From contig CAJNDS010002462.1 in NCBI GenBank assembly GCA_905221605.1, positions 126,001 to 186,000 on the forward strand: DNA of 60,000 nt, written 5' to 3'. This DNA is from Symbiodinium natans (Eukaryota; Sar; Dinophyceae; Suessiales; Symbiodiniaceae). A model generated the notes under the pieces. That model saw only the letters and a program-made list of their open reading frames with translations. It had not been told where the DNA came from and ran no database searches. Below, one piece after another: positions 30,927-40,964 of the stretch. The position numbers and the translations under genes were made by a program. The first letter of the stretch is position 1. Each line of letters starts with the position of its first letter.

Positions 30927-31196
30927 CTACGCGTCCCTCTCAAGCCATGGTCCCCTGACCACTGTACTCGAGCTAACTGCGCCAAATTGCTCGAACAGCG
31001 CCCGAGTGTGCCTCACTGCTTGGCCGGGGTCTGCACATGTGCCCAGGGGATCCGCCGTGGGCAAGTGCAAGCGGGTAACGGCCTTTGTGGCTTCCCCCAG
31101 TGCCATCCCAATGCCCGGACGAATATGACGGAACTGCGCCTCCACATTGCCAGAAGCCTCGAGCGTCGCAGGACCTGCTATGGGTAGGACCTGCAC
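30927..31196 (-). CDS. candidate exon, unknown protein
   Basis: A 90-codon open minus-strand frame contains GPATLEASGNVEAQFRHIRP, then GIGMALGEATKAV and RALFEQFGAVSSSTV. The composition is protein-like but boundaries were not found. Opposite-strand frames are also open. Confidence 0.35.
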   Translation of the reverse strand: MQVLPIAGPATLEASGNVEAQFRHIRPGIGMALGEATKAVTRLHLPTADPLGTCADPGQAVRHTRALFEQFGAVSSSTVVRGPWLERDA

Positions 31197-31540
31197 TCAG
31201 AGGAAGGCGTGAGGATGGTGACAATGGCGGAGATGAATGAAGGAGCTCTCATCTCAAGTGAACACTTTTGTCTTCAGCAAGCCGAGACATTCGATACACC
31301 TGGGATTCTAACAATCTTGACGAAGTTGAACTGCGTATTCAATCACACTTCTTGAGTCTCATGCTGCAAGTCTGAAGAAACCTCCGCCACCAGTACTCCA
31401 TCTAAAGCTTCTTCATGCTCTAGTCCGCACTAAGAATTGCGAGACGTCTCCGAGCGCCTCCCCAGCTGCGGAGAGCGCAAAGTGAATCTGAGGCCAAACT
31501 TCGCACACAGCTAAGCAGATAGCTCTCTACAACTCGGCAG

Positions 31541-31591
31541 GTGTTGCATGATGTTGCATGATGTTGCATGGTGTTGCATGGTGTTGCAGGT
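31541..31591. repeat. tandem repeat TGTTGCATGA
   Basis: Five copies of a 10-bp unit (TGTTGCATGA or TGTTGCATGG). Confidence 0.9.
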
Positions 31592-31978
31592 GCCTTCAGT
31601 ATATCACCTGCACGGTACCCTCGAAGAGCTTGTTCCACCGCCTTATCTGCTCCGAGAGCTAGCAATGACCTGGCATGCCCAGACAGCAAAGAACTTATGA
31701 GGCTCAGGCTGTAGTGACTGAGGAGCTGCTTCGCTGCCTCTCCTTGAGGACACTCATTAAAGGTAGATCAGAGCCCCGGATGAACAACGTTGGCTGTAGT
31801 CCAAAGCACCCTCTCTGTCCTGTATAACCGCATCGATCTGCGAAGTTGAAAGCGTGGCCTGCCATCGCAGGGCTTTGCAACGTCGAGGCCTTTGTCTGTG
31901 CTGCATTGCACGCCTCGTTCTCGAACACTTCGCCACGCACTGCACCTGAGCTGCCATCCAGAGGTCAGCCAGCTTCTG

Positions 31979-32179
31979 CTAACACTCGTTGCTGGCTCCA
32001 GAACAGCTGGCAGCGAGTGTGTGCTTCAAGTGGCTGTTGTCGACAGAAACGCACAAAAGGCCGCGAAGATCATCTGCAATGACCCAGAGATCCACACGCC
32101 TCGGAGTTCGGGCCGAAGCAAGAAACTTGAGTTTGGTGCCGTGCATCTTGAGGAACATCTGAGCTTCAAACGGATTCAC
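31979..32179 (-). CDS. candidate exon, unknown protein
   Basis: A minus-strand frame from an ATG at 32179 reads MNPFEAQMFLKMHGTKLKFL, then RVDLWVIADDLRGLLCVS. It looks like a folded protein. The plus-strand frame at 31892-32236 is also open. A possible partner exon on the minus strand, near 32450-32530, contains CLEDLTGPMRCELLFRAQQA. Confidence 0.35.
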   Translation of the reverse strand: MNPFEAQMFLKMHGTKLKFLASARTPRRVDLWVIADDLRGLLCVSVDNSHLKHTLAASCSGASNEC

Positions 32180-33066
32180 GCTGTGAAGCCAGCTTTTCGA
32201 GTAGCAGTACTGCGCACTTGCATTAACTGGGCCTAAGCAAGGAACTGTCAGTCCACCAGCGTGCCATGTATGAGGCTAAATCTAAGGCAGGTCTCCATTT
32301 TTTCTTGGTTTTGTATCCGCGATTCCGATGTTCCATTCAGGGCACCTTCAGGAAGACAGCTGAAACTCGCGGTGAGGCCCACGAGACTGGTGCAGTCTGG
32401 ATCACAGCCTCAAGGAGAGAACGAAAGCTGCATCCGAGGCACAATGAACGCAGTCTTCTTACCGCTTGCTGGGCTCGGAACAGCAATTCACATCGCATTG
32501 GCCCTGTCAGGTCTTCAAGGCAAAGCTTGCAGATGCTCACGGTGGCCGCAAGGCCCAGACCCGTGTAAGGTCGCATATGCACTTGCCCAGGCTCACGGGA
32601 TCATTTATGTCGACCTATGCGGCGCGATCGAGCAGCGTGGATGATGAAGGCATTGCCAAAATGGCTGATACTGGCTGATGCACTCAGTCAGATTGAGCCG
32701 TGCACTGTTGGTGCTGCTCTAGCAAGGGTCCTTGGGAGCTTTGTGGGAGACGGGAAGCAATTCACAAGTGAGGCTCTCAGAAGCGCACAGCAAGCCCGTG
32801 CAGAGCCACCCTCCTAGGAAGCGCATAGCCTCTTCAATCACAAAGAACCATACAACTGTTGCGCAAACTCAAGGAAACATCGTGAAACTACTGCAACTGT
32901 ATGTTTGGTAGTTGCACGATGGGAAGGCCTGATCTCATGAAATCGCTAGGCTCCATCAGCACAGCAATGCATTGAGTGGCTTGGGGAACAGGAACCCCGC
33001 ATTTTGGAAAATTCACATGCAACAACCTAAGTTCCAGCAAACACGTTGCTGCCTGCACGCCCTCCG

Positions 33067-33285
33067 TGCCACCGTTTTAGGGTGCTTTAGGCTTCAGGGT
33101 TTAGGGTTTAGGGTTTAGGGTTTAGGGTTTAGGGTTTAGGGTTTAGGGTTTAGGGTTTAAGGTTTAGGGTTTAGGGTTTAGGGTTTAGGGTGTAGGGTTT
33201 ACGGTTTAGGGTTTAGGGTTTATAGGGTTTAGGGTTTAGGGTTTATAGGGTTTAGGCTTGGGGTTTAGGGTTTAGGGTTAAGGGC
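33067..33285 (+). repeat. interstitial telomere-like (TTTAGGG)n array
   Basis: About 28 units of GGGTTTA, many perfect, with a few variants (TTTAAGG, TGTAGGG, TTTATAGGG). It is the best-preserved telomere-type array in the window, far from either edge, with coding signal on both sides. Confidence 0.95.
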
Positions 33286-33677
33286 CCATGGCATATCCAT
33301 GCTTGCACATAGCTAAGAAGGTTGCAGTTCTCAACAAGTTCGCAACATCATGCGAGCACGACAGCATGCCACAGCTGGGACGAACAAAGGCTGCGCAACA
33401 TGTGAGTAGACATCTTTGCCGGTGCAATCGCCTCCTGTACACAGTGAGACATTCGCAGCAAGCTCTACATATCACGCTCCCCAAGGGATGCGCTGAGGTT
33501 ACGAAGTGTGGGCACGAAGGCGCCTGAACATTAACTTGACAGCTTCATGAAGTGGCCTTCTCGTAAGCACTGACCAGCTCGGACAGTTCAGACCTTGGCC
33601 ACATGATCTGACGGCACAAGTGCTCCTGTGCTGCCGTCATGGTTCAAGAGTCAGACGGCTGGAGCTTGAGCGCATAC

Positions 33678-33775
33678 CGATACAGGTTCTTCCATCCTTG
33701 AGATCAGAGCGCAGGATGTGCAAGGCAGTTTTTTGCTCGTTCTTCCCGCCCCATGTGTACTCAGTGCTGTCGGTC
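33678..33775 (-). CDS. internal exon of an unrecognised protein
   Basis: 98-nt exon between a GTTGAAG|G acceptor and a GTATGC donor. It reads TDSTEYTWGGKNEQKTALHI, then LRSDLKDGRTCI. The plus-strand frame over 33620-34036 is longer but has no splice support. It probably belongs with the minus-strand exons up to 36.3 kb or is a separate small gene. Confidence 0.45.
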
Positions 33776-34361
33776 CTTCAACGGAACTCGAAGCTTTCCC
33801 TGTACATAGGACCCGCAGCACATGGCCTTGCAAACAGCACAGAGACTCCGGATAGCAGTGGTCATCTTGCATCCCAGTCGAGCTTGACACGTAGCCGGTC
33901 AAGCGCAACAGTCTTGGTCTCCATCCACGCAGTCTGCCATCAACACTACATTGGAGTCTCTGAGAAACCAAGATATGAGAGCAGCAAGAGAGCATTGGGG
34001 ACCGGAGAGCGGGTCTGTGTTGAGCGACTCTTGTGAGCAACTTCGGTACCACAGCCGGATGCAGTCGTTCGGTCAGAGGACAACAACAGCATGAATGTCA
34101 ACATGAGCCTGCAGCTGCAAAGGCAGCACGCAGTCACCTGCAAAGCATTGGTACGTAGAGCAGCTCAAACCAAATCGTCCTTGCACACCACCAGTTTACA
34201 CGCGCTACATCACGCCTGCAAAGCCACTGGAACCATCTTCCTCCAGGCACTTCAGCATGCCATGAAAGTTTGCAAAACCTTTAGGAGTGAACATGAGCAA
34301 GGTCGTTCATGGATCTGAGGTGGAAGCAGTTGTGGCAAGCCGGCTTGCTGCGATCAGCTCT

Positions 34362-35050
34362 TCAAGACCTTGGCCGTGTGAAGGGAACCAAACCCTGTGA
34401 CACAGGCGGAAGATACCAAGAGCCCCGGCTGCGTTCATGCGGCTTCTTGGTCGTGACGCACCCACAGCCTCGAAGGTACCAGAACAGCTTAGCATTGGCG
34501 CTCAAACAAATGCCCGGCAGTGAGTTGGTCATTTCATTCGGCGGGCATACATTGCATCTGCTTGCGAGAAATGACTCGAACTGAACTGTCGCGACTTCTT
34601 TGTGGGACAGGCTTCCGGGTTTAAGGCTGATGAGGCCGGCGTGGAGCACATGCACGTGAATCAGCCTGCCATGCAATGGGAGCATGGCGGGGAGCATGGG
34701 AGCATTTGGCGCAGAAGTTGAAAGTGCAGTAAAGCCAGGCCCTGCATCGAGCCGGGCGCACATGGCGGTCACCACAAGGTGGTCTTCAAATCGCACCTTG
34801 AACTAAGTTCTTGCCAGAACAAAGAAAAAGCGAACACACTTTGGGTGCATCTCGGACATGTCTAGGCCCGCTGCAGGCTGGGACGCTCTGTGCAGTGCCG
34901 CTCGCACTCTGTCCAGGTGCCAAGTTGCAGCTTTTTGCTGCTGTCGAGTCCTGGTACGCCAAAAACCGAAATCGTGGCTTCTGGGACAGGCGTCAGCACC
35001 TGTCTTGGCAGGCCCAAGTACCAATCTCCAGGCTGGAATGCACCTGGCAT
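34362..35050 (-). CDS. candidate downstream exons of the gene at 35.2-36.3 kb
   Basis: Two good minus-strand pieces. About 34880-35040 reads GDWYLGLPRQVLTPVPEATI, then SVFGVPGLDSSKKLQLGTW. About 34610-34796 reads RFEDHLVVTAMCARLDAGPG. The overlapping 187-codon minus frame (34803-35366) and the plus frames are alternatives. Their position and strand fit continuation of the gene upstream, but junctions were not traced. Confidence 0.45.
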
Positions 35051-35215
35051 ACACCATCATACACCCCTCATGGACTTGCGCAGCACGCCCCGCAACTTGC
35101 ACCTTGCTGAGGGTCATGTGCGCTTGGGCAGACAAAATGGCACACTGCCTCAGACACCGGAGAGCTATGAAGGGACGGACCGGCACACTGGTAGACTCAA
35201 AGGCACTCGCCTGTC

Positions 35216-36307
35216 CACAGATACATTTCCAACGGCACTGGCACTTGAGCAGCCTGGACTTGCATGAAGTAGTTGTGCTTTTGGTGGGTACATGCACGTC
35301 GTACCCCTGAAACATCCTTCGCCAGGAAGTAGCTGGACGGCTTGTCCAAGCCTTCGCACCGGTCACAGCATATCACAACGACATCCAGATTTCTGTGACG
35401 GGTCATGAAAACATGGCCAAGGTCATCCAAGCTCCAGGCATGTCAAGGGCAATGTGCCGGCATTGCTCCTCGGAGAGGTCGGGGGGAGGCAGCGCGCGCA
35501 GGCGAGCCACGGCTGCCTGCGCAGATGGCAAGCCACGCTGGACTCCGCTCCAACGCATGCAACCAGGTCGACCTGCAAAGCCCCGCTGGCCATTAGCGCC
35601 AGCACTGATGCTGCATCAGGCTCGACCACAGGGTCTGTGCCTTCCAGTACCCAGACACAAATTTCTTTCTGACAGTATTCTGCTATATGCACAAGATCGC
35701 ACAAGCTTCTCAACAGATGTCGAGCATGAGGAACTGAGCATCGAGCTGCGCATGGCTGCCTCAGTTCAGCCATCTCACACATCAGAGCAAGAGAAGAAAA
35801 GCTGCAGTCAGTCAAGGGCATATGTCTCTGCCACTGCTCGGTCCCCCAGTCGGCCAACCAGCACAATCTCATCCTCGCAAGTCTGCCGGAGTAGGCAACG
35901 AACCAATGGGAATAACGCACACACGAGCAAAATCGGCAATATCAGTGATGCACCTGATCATCGTTCAGGGTTATGTCCTCGTCCTCGAGCAAGCCTTTGA
36001 AAAGCAAAAGCCCTGCAATGGCCCTGCTCTGCGAACATACTGACTCGTCGCTGCCTGATGAATCCTGGCAGTACCCAGATGCTTTACATAGTGCTGCTTG
36101 CCACCGAGGTGCACTGGACCACATCAGCCTGGAGTGTGCTGCTGACCATGTAAGACCCGACACACATAAGCAATCTGCAGCTGCCTGCTCAGCTGAATTG
36201 CAATCGCCTGCAACCAGGTGCAGAAGGGGTTCGGTGGTTCAGGTCTTGACCATAGCACAGCTGTCCTCTGTGCAGTGCATCCACGATGCAATCCTTGGTG
36301 CTCAACG
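35216..36307 (-). CDS. multi-exon gene, unrecognised protein, with an apparent frameshift
   Basis: Pieces in order: an exon from 36307 after CTGCAG (STKDCIVDALHRGQLCYGQD); an exon ending 35954 at a GTGCAT donor (AGLLLFKGLLEDEDITLNDD); an exon ending 35573 (EICVWVLEGTDPVVEPDAAS); a 56-nt intron 35517-35572 (GTCGAC...GCGCAG, phase 0); an exon from 35516 (AAVARLRALPPPDLSEEQCR, then HIALDMPGAW). Coding character then continues without a gap in another frame (DDLGHVFMTRHRNLDVVVIC), as if one base were missing near 35430. It carries on to QVPVPLEMYLWTG before a GC-type donor (G|GCGAGT) near 35216. A 51-nt in-frame GTACGA...CCAG segment may be a further intron. No family recognised. Confidence 0.55.
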
Positions 36308-36776
36308 CTGCAGGGACGTGAAGCAGTCACAGACACATCAATCCAGTGAACAGTACCTGCAACCCGAATCGACGGCTGAATGTCGAAGACAGGCATCACG
36401 GCATATCTCGTACAGGCATATACGAACCATCAAACGACGACGAGTTGATACCGTTTGCATCATGTGGTCCTCAGGTCAACACACACACACACACACATAC
36501 GTGTCTATATATAGAAATAAGCTGACACTTTTTGGTTAAAGCCACCGCGCCATGTGTAGCGCAAGCACGCAAATACCATCTCATACAAAAATGTGCCAAC
36601 ACCTTGAGTTGGAGATGCTGCGAACCTTTGCGTCCACCAGGACATGCTATTTAATATATTCAGTGGGAATTTTTCTGATTGTAGCACGTTTGGGCTACTC
36701 GTGGAATCGTCAGAAACACGGTAGCAACCAACAGTACAGCAGCGGCCCACAGCACGTATTCGCACTGACCACAGTA

Positions 36777-36845
36777 CATACATATATACATACATACATA
36801 CATACATACATGCATGCATGCATGCATACATACATACATACATAA
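36777..36845. repeat. (CATA)n / (CATG)n microsatellite
   Basis: Tandem ATAC units around a short CATGCATG stretch. It lies in what would be intron or 3' DNA of the RING gene. Met-Tyr-Val-Cys frames through it are artefacts. Confidence 0.95.
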
Positions 36846-37015
36846 ATATAGAGCATCCCTTCAAACGCTTTGGGACCCGGGCAGCAGCCAGTGCGCACAG
36901 ATGGCCTCTGCTGGCCTGGGCCAGCGCTGCGGCTGCCTCCGCACTTCTTTCAGTCACTTTTGCAAGATGAGACAAGATGGATACTACGATATACCAAACA
37001 TGAAATAGCAGGTAT

Positions 37016-37170
37016 TCGCACATACACACACACATACATAGATGCATGCATGCATGCATACATACATACATACATGCACACCCACACACACACATACACA
37101 TACGTACGTGGTACGTACGTACATACAGAAATATTGAATGCACCATTGCGGGGGGGAGGGGGGGGGGCCT
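37016..37170. repeat. (AC)n/(CATA)n microsatellites and a G-run
   Basis: CA and CATA units, a CATGCATG stretch and a palindrome-rich TACGTACGTGGTACGTACGT (37101-37120), then a G-run at 37150-37167. All lie just 3' of the donor of the exon at 37177-37290, so in a presumed intron. Confidence 0.9.
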
Positions 37171-37176
37171 TGTGAC

Positions 37177-38383
37177 CAGCAGCCGTGGCCAGGTCCTCTG
37201 CTCGACTCAGCTGCTCATATGCCGCCTTCAGCACCTGCAGATGCAGCTTGTTCAGCCTTGTGGAATAGGTAAACACCGACATCCCAGACCCTGAAAGTTT
37301 CAACCGGCTGATTTTTTAACACTCTGGCCGCGGGCAGCGCCTCAGAGGAGAGGTAAAACAGTTCGCACATACATGAGGCGTACGGCAGTAGACGCATGGC
37401 CGCGAAGCACAGGAGGAACAGCAGATCCAACATTCGCACTCCTCGCACTGCAGTACCGTGTCAGTTGAGCAGCGGCTGCACAGCCCGAGATCCGTCTCAC
37501 ACACGCCTCAGCCACACCGAGCATCCGAGCACCACAAGAGATACCTCCCTCCTGATACCTCCCATCTGTTCTGATCTGCATTCTGATCTGCATTCTGATC
37601 TGCATGAGAACGGCGCCACAGGATTGACCGCCAGAACTGCTTAAAGTTTCACGACATCTCCTCAGCAACGGCAATGGCCTTGAAATCACAACTAGTCCAA
37701 TGGATTCCAGCACTACCAGCAGTTGACTAGCAGCGACCAGAAGTGCAACACGGGAGCCCGCAGAAACCTGTCGGAACATCTTTCATCTCTTGGCTGGCAG
37801 ATGGCCGAGCTGCTGTTCCTGTGAAGAGATGGGGCTTTCGCAACAGCAACACAGCCAGACCTGCACACCCTTTCAAGGAGTTTAGGCAGCGCCTTGCCAA
37901 GCGTGAAGCAGCTCCAACAGCTCGTCAACTATCCGAACCCGCACCCAACTCGGCTCGAGAGTTTCAGCACGGCAGGACGGACATGAGGAGGAGCGCTTCA
38001 GCCACTCTTGCCTGGGAAGCACAAGCTTCCATGTGGTCGAACTGACACGTACAGATGATCAAGGAGCACCTCTGTTGTATCCGAGGTTCACGCAGCATCT
38101 GCAGAACACGTGGCCGCAAGGAACCAGCGCAACACAGCTTCTGACTCTGCCGTAACAGATCGGGCAGTTTGACGTCTCACACGTGCTTGCTGGCCTGGCC
38201 ACTCTTTCTGAATGGAGCCGCGTGCCAGGCTGTTGCTGCTTTAAAGGGCTGCATTAAAGGACTGCAGTTGAACGGAGGCATGTCCACTCACCAGTACACG
38301 TGCGGCACGTGCAGCACAGTGGTCCTTTGCAGTCTGTCGCCTGAATCACGTTTTCGCTTGGGTCGGCAACTTGCCATTGCCAT
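37177..38383 (-). CDS. C3HC4 RING-finger protein, probable E3 ubiquitin ligase (5' end and following exons)
   Basis: Exon 1 (38292-38383) starts at an ATG in GCCATGG context (MAMASCRPKRKRDSGD) and ends at a GTGAGT donor. After a 97-nt intron, exon 2 (38070-38194) encodes NCPICYGRVRSCVALVPCGH, then VFCRCC. After a 63-nt intron, exon 3 (from 38006) supplies CPSCR. All phases agree. Spacing is C-x2-C-x12-C-x1-H-x2-C-x2-C-x15-C-x2-C, a complete RING, the E2-binding module of most E3 ligases. A basic N-terminal run (KRKR) could be a nuclear signal. Further down, an exon at about 37345-37502 is a second cysteine-rich, zinc-binding-like module (CSRCSTDTVLQCEECECW). Exon 37177-37290 (TTTCAG|G acceptor, G|GTCACA donor) is helical (LNKLHLQVLKAAYEQLSRAE). 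Joining of the last two to exon 3 is inferred. Confidence 0.75.
37568..37606. repeat. 12-bp tandem repeat CTGATCTGCATT
   Basis: Three copies and a partial. It sits in the presumed intron before the cysteine-rich exon of the RING gene. Confidence 0.9.
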
Positions 38384-38530
38384 GGCAACAGTCAGACAGC
38401 AATTCCATGAAGTTAAGTGAATAAAGATGAAGATACTACTGCAAGATGAACTTCTCTATATCTCTGAGCAGACGCTGGGCCAGGGATGGTGTTAGGTGAC
38501 TGCAGTGCGATAGGGAATAGTTTCAGGACT
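38384..38530. promoter_or_regulatory. possible divergent promoter region
   Basis: The minus-strand RING gene starts at 38383, and plus-strand coding signal begins within about 150 bp. No TATA or other motif is recognisable, as is usual for dinoflagellates, so this is a call from gene arrangement only. Confidence 0.25.
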
Positions 38531-38531
38531 T

Positions 38532-38870
38532 GTGAGCATTGGAACGGCTGGTGTCAGGGCAGCGAACACATACTCTCCCAGACAAAGAAGCAAAACTCCT
38601 GCCTGCATGAGAGAGGTAGAGCCGCCCGCCGCATCTGCGAAGCAGGAAGCTTCTTACTATTTCCAGCAGCATCCCGCACTGCTAGCAGCTGCTGGTCTCC
38701 TTTTCGGAGTTCAGCTTGTCCCAACAGCCCAACCTTCGCACTGGTGCAGTTTGCATCAGGGAGTCCGTGGGCGTTTGCGACTTGGTCTCTGGCAGCTGCT
38801 TCCGAAAGCGAGGTAGCGAACGTCATCATGATCCTGAGAGCAGCGCCCGTGCTACTTGTCACAGCACGAA
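38532..38870 (+). CDS. candidate exons with a hydrophobic segment, unknown protein
   Basis: A plus-strand frame reads AASAKQEASYYFQQHPALLA, then AAGLLFGVQLVPTAQ, which could be a membrane helix. A second frame, about 38780-38870, reads LAAASESEVANVIMILRAAP. They are probably two exons of a plus-strand gene divergent from the RING gene. Junctions not proven. Confidence 0.35.
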
Positions 38871-38960
38871 TGGGATGCACTGATCTCTTCTTCTTCTTCT
38901 GCACGCTTTAGGGCCTTCAGAGGGGACCAGGCTGCGACAGCCAAGCGGTTCAGTCGAACG

Positions 38961-38992
38961 GGTTCTCTCTCTCTCTCTCTCGCCCTCTCTCG

Positions 38993-39053
<61 letters not shown>
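38961..39053. repeat. (CT)n microsatellite, about 90 bp
   Basis: CT dinucleotides with two CCCTCTCG-type interruptions. On the plus strand it forms a pyrimidine tract followed by ATTCAG and GCTGCAG, both possible acceptors. Confidence 0.95.
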
Positions 39054-39054
<1 letters not shown>

Positions 39055-39572
39055 GGATCAGACTGATTCAGCAATGAGCTGCAGCAACGCTGAGATCTCG
39101 CCTGCGCACTGGTGATCTGATCTGCGATGTTGGTCATCATAAGCCCCAAACCCGGACATTTCAGTGACAGCATCTCCCCGTGCCTCCAAGATGCAGGAGG
39201 GCAGAAGTCGCACACTCCGCTCCAAGTGCCACGCTGCTCGAATGCGCCAACGGTGTGCTCGGACCTGCCACTACTTCAACTACTTCAACCATTGGAACAG
39301 GGTGTCGGATGTGTCGGCTCCTATTCCGAGCCTGACTGCCATCATGGAGGTCCCACCTGCAAGAAAAGTTCAATCAGCTCTGGTGAAGCGAAAACTGCTT
39401 GAGGATGCCCTGTACAGCATGCAATTCTGGTTGGTTGAACCGTCACTTGTTTGCAGTCACAGGCAGGACTTCGCAGCATGCATCGGCACCGTATGTACCC
39501 TGCACATGCCACGCTCGAACTGCAACATGAAACCGGCTGACCTGCCTTGACTCTTCTTCCACCTACGTACAG

Positions 39573-40089
39573 AGGTCATCAACAGGATCAACAACATTGA
39601 AAAAAATTCTGATGCCCAGGCGCATGCCAAAGCACAGAAAGCTCGCCTGATCTGGCAGTAGACGAGCCAAAGATGCCTCCACCTACGGGAGTTGACGAAA
39701 CTTTGCCTTAAGTTGACGACCAACAACTGAAAAAGCTGCAGTCACAGTCTAAGCACCGATCCGATGGCCTTGCCGTTGGAATTCTGCATGTCGAGCCAAC
39801 CCTCCAACCTCCCAAACTGGCACAAGTTGAGATGAGTTCAAAGGAACTTTTTGAGTGAGAGCTTCTGCGCCTGCACAGCTGGCGATCCAATGCCTCCCAA
39901 GCCGCTGCGGCCGCTGGGGCCTGTCGAAGAGTGACCCTCTGCTTTGGGCGACCGGGTAGCGAAATACAGCAAAGTTCAAACACCGGCCGCGCCGTGGAGA
40001 GTAACATGTCTCCGCTTGCAACGTGCTCCCAGTCCGTTACAGGCGCAACGAGCTCGCAAAGCTCCAAACAGTACACTGCTGAGGTCTGA
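39573..40089 (+). CDS. candidate exons of an unrecognised protein, one in-frame TGA
   Basis: Exon 39573-39657 follows a CGTACAG acceptor and reads EVINRINNIEKNSDAQAHAK, then AQKARLIWQ, helical in character. A second frame from 39713 (after CTTAAG) reads DDQQLKKLQSQSKHRSDGLA through SSKELFE. It meets a TGA at 39856-39858 and continues in the same frame (ELLRLHSWRSNASQ, Ala-rich, then CRRVTLCFGRPG) to a TGA at 40087. The junction between the two pieces does not fit in simple phase. The minus strand over 39708-40076 is open without a stop, so the opposite reading is a real alternative. Confidence 0.35.
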
Positions 40090-40689
40090 GATGTGCATCA
40101 ACGTGTGCATCAACACGCCTCAGACAAAGGTGACGGAGCTTTGGCCTCATCAGCAGGCAGGGGCTCACCGGGCTCACCCTCACTGAATCAGAGCACCTTC
40201 TCACCTTCTCTTACCTTTCGGCCCGTGTTTTTGGAAACGATTGGAACTACTCTCTGCTGCGCGCTAGCATGGAAGGGCGAGGAGCTGAGGTTTAAGCACA
40301 TCGCAAGAGCAGGAGACTACAGAGCACGGACAAGGCGTACGCGCCACGGCCTTGTCGTCCGAACTCGCGAAGAGCAGAAGCGTCCGTCCGCAAAGATGCC
40401 TGAGAGCCAGCTTTTGCAGAACTCCACTCAACAAAATCAACTAGCAGTGTCTTGAAATCGCCTGAAACCGTTGTAACCTACTGTGAAGATCCCAGGGTCG
40501 CTGCTCAAAGCGGACAAGCAACTCCTCGTCGAGCGCAAGGCTGTGCTCTCGACGCGTCATCACCAGTGTCTAACTGATAAATGCTGCTCGGACCGACTCC
40601 TCCTTGGATGGCAGATGGGAGAAGAAGGGTTGTAGCTCTGGCCTGGGCCTCAGCCAGCAGCGACTGACTCTGAGAGTTCGAACACGCAG

Positions 40690-40772
40690 TAAAGGCATAG
40701 CAAGGCATAGTAAGGCATAGTAAGGCATAGTAAGGCATAGTAAGGCATAGTAAGGCATAGCAAGGCATAGCT
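40690..40772. repeat. 10-bp tandem repeat GCATAGTAAG
   Basis: Eight copies of AAGGCATAGT/AAGGCATAGC. The Ala-Met-Pro-Tyr-Tyr repeat on the minus strand is an artefact. Confidence 0.95.
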
Positions 40773-40964
40773 TGCTCACAAACACGCCTTAAAGCCACTG
40801 ATATACTGAGGCAAGCTCGGATCGGCTGCATCCAGAGCTGCGAACTTCTGCCCTGCAAGAAGGGTCCTCCAAAGCAGAGCCCTTGCCGTCTTTAAGCCAT
40901 GCTCACCTCAGACAACAGGAACCGTGACAGCACCTGACTGCACAACTTGGACAAAAAAAAGTCT

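Noticed and set aside
31540-31592. Possible CRISPR-like repeats
   Set aside because: These and the other short tandem arrays have no spacers and are simple microsatellites or decamers.
32655-32666. GCCAAAATGGCT, the reverse complement of the core of the dinoflagellate spliced leader
   Set aside because: Only 12 bases match and they are nearly palindromic; flanks do not match the leader, so it is not a leader gene or a clear retroposition scar.
36505-37146. 213-codon minus-strand frame with Met-Tyr-Val-Cys repeats
   Set aside because: Mostly translation of CATA/CATG microsatellites. A small part (about 36890-36960, RSAEAAAALAQASRGH) may be a true exon of the RING gene but was not called alone.
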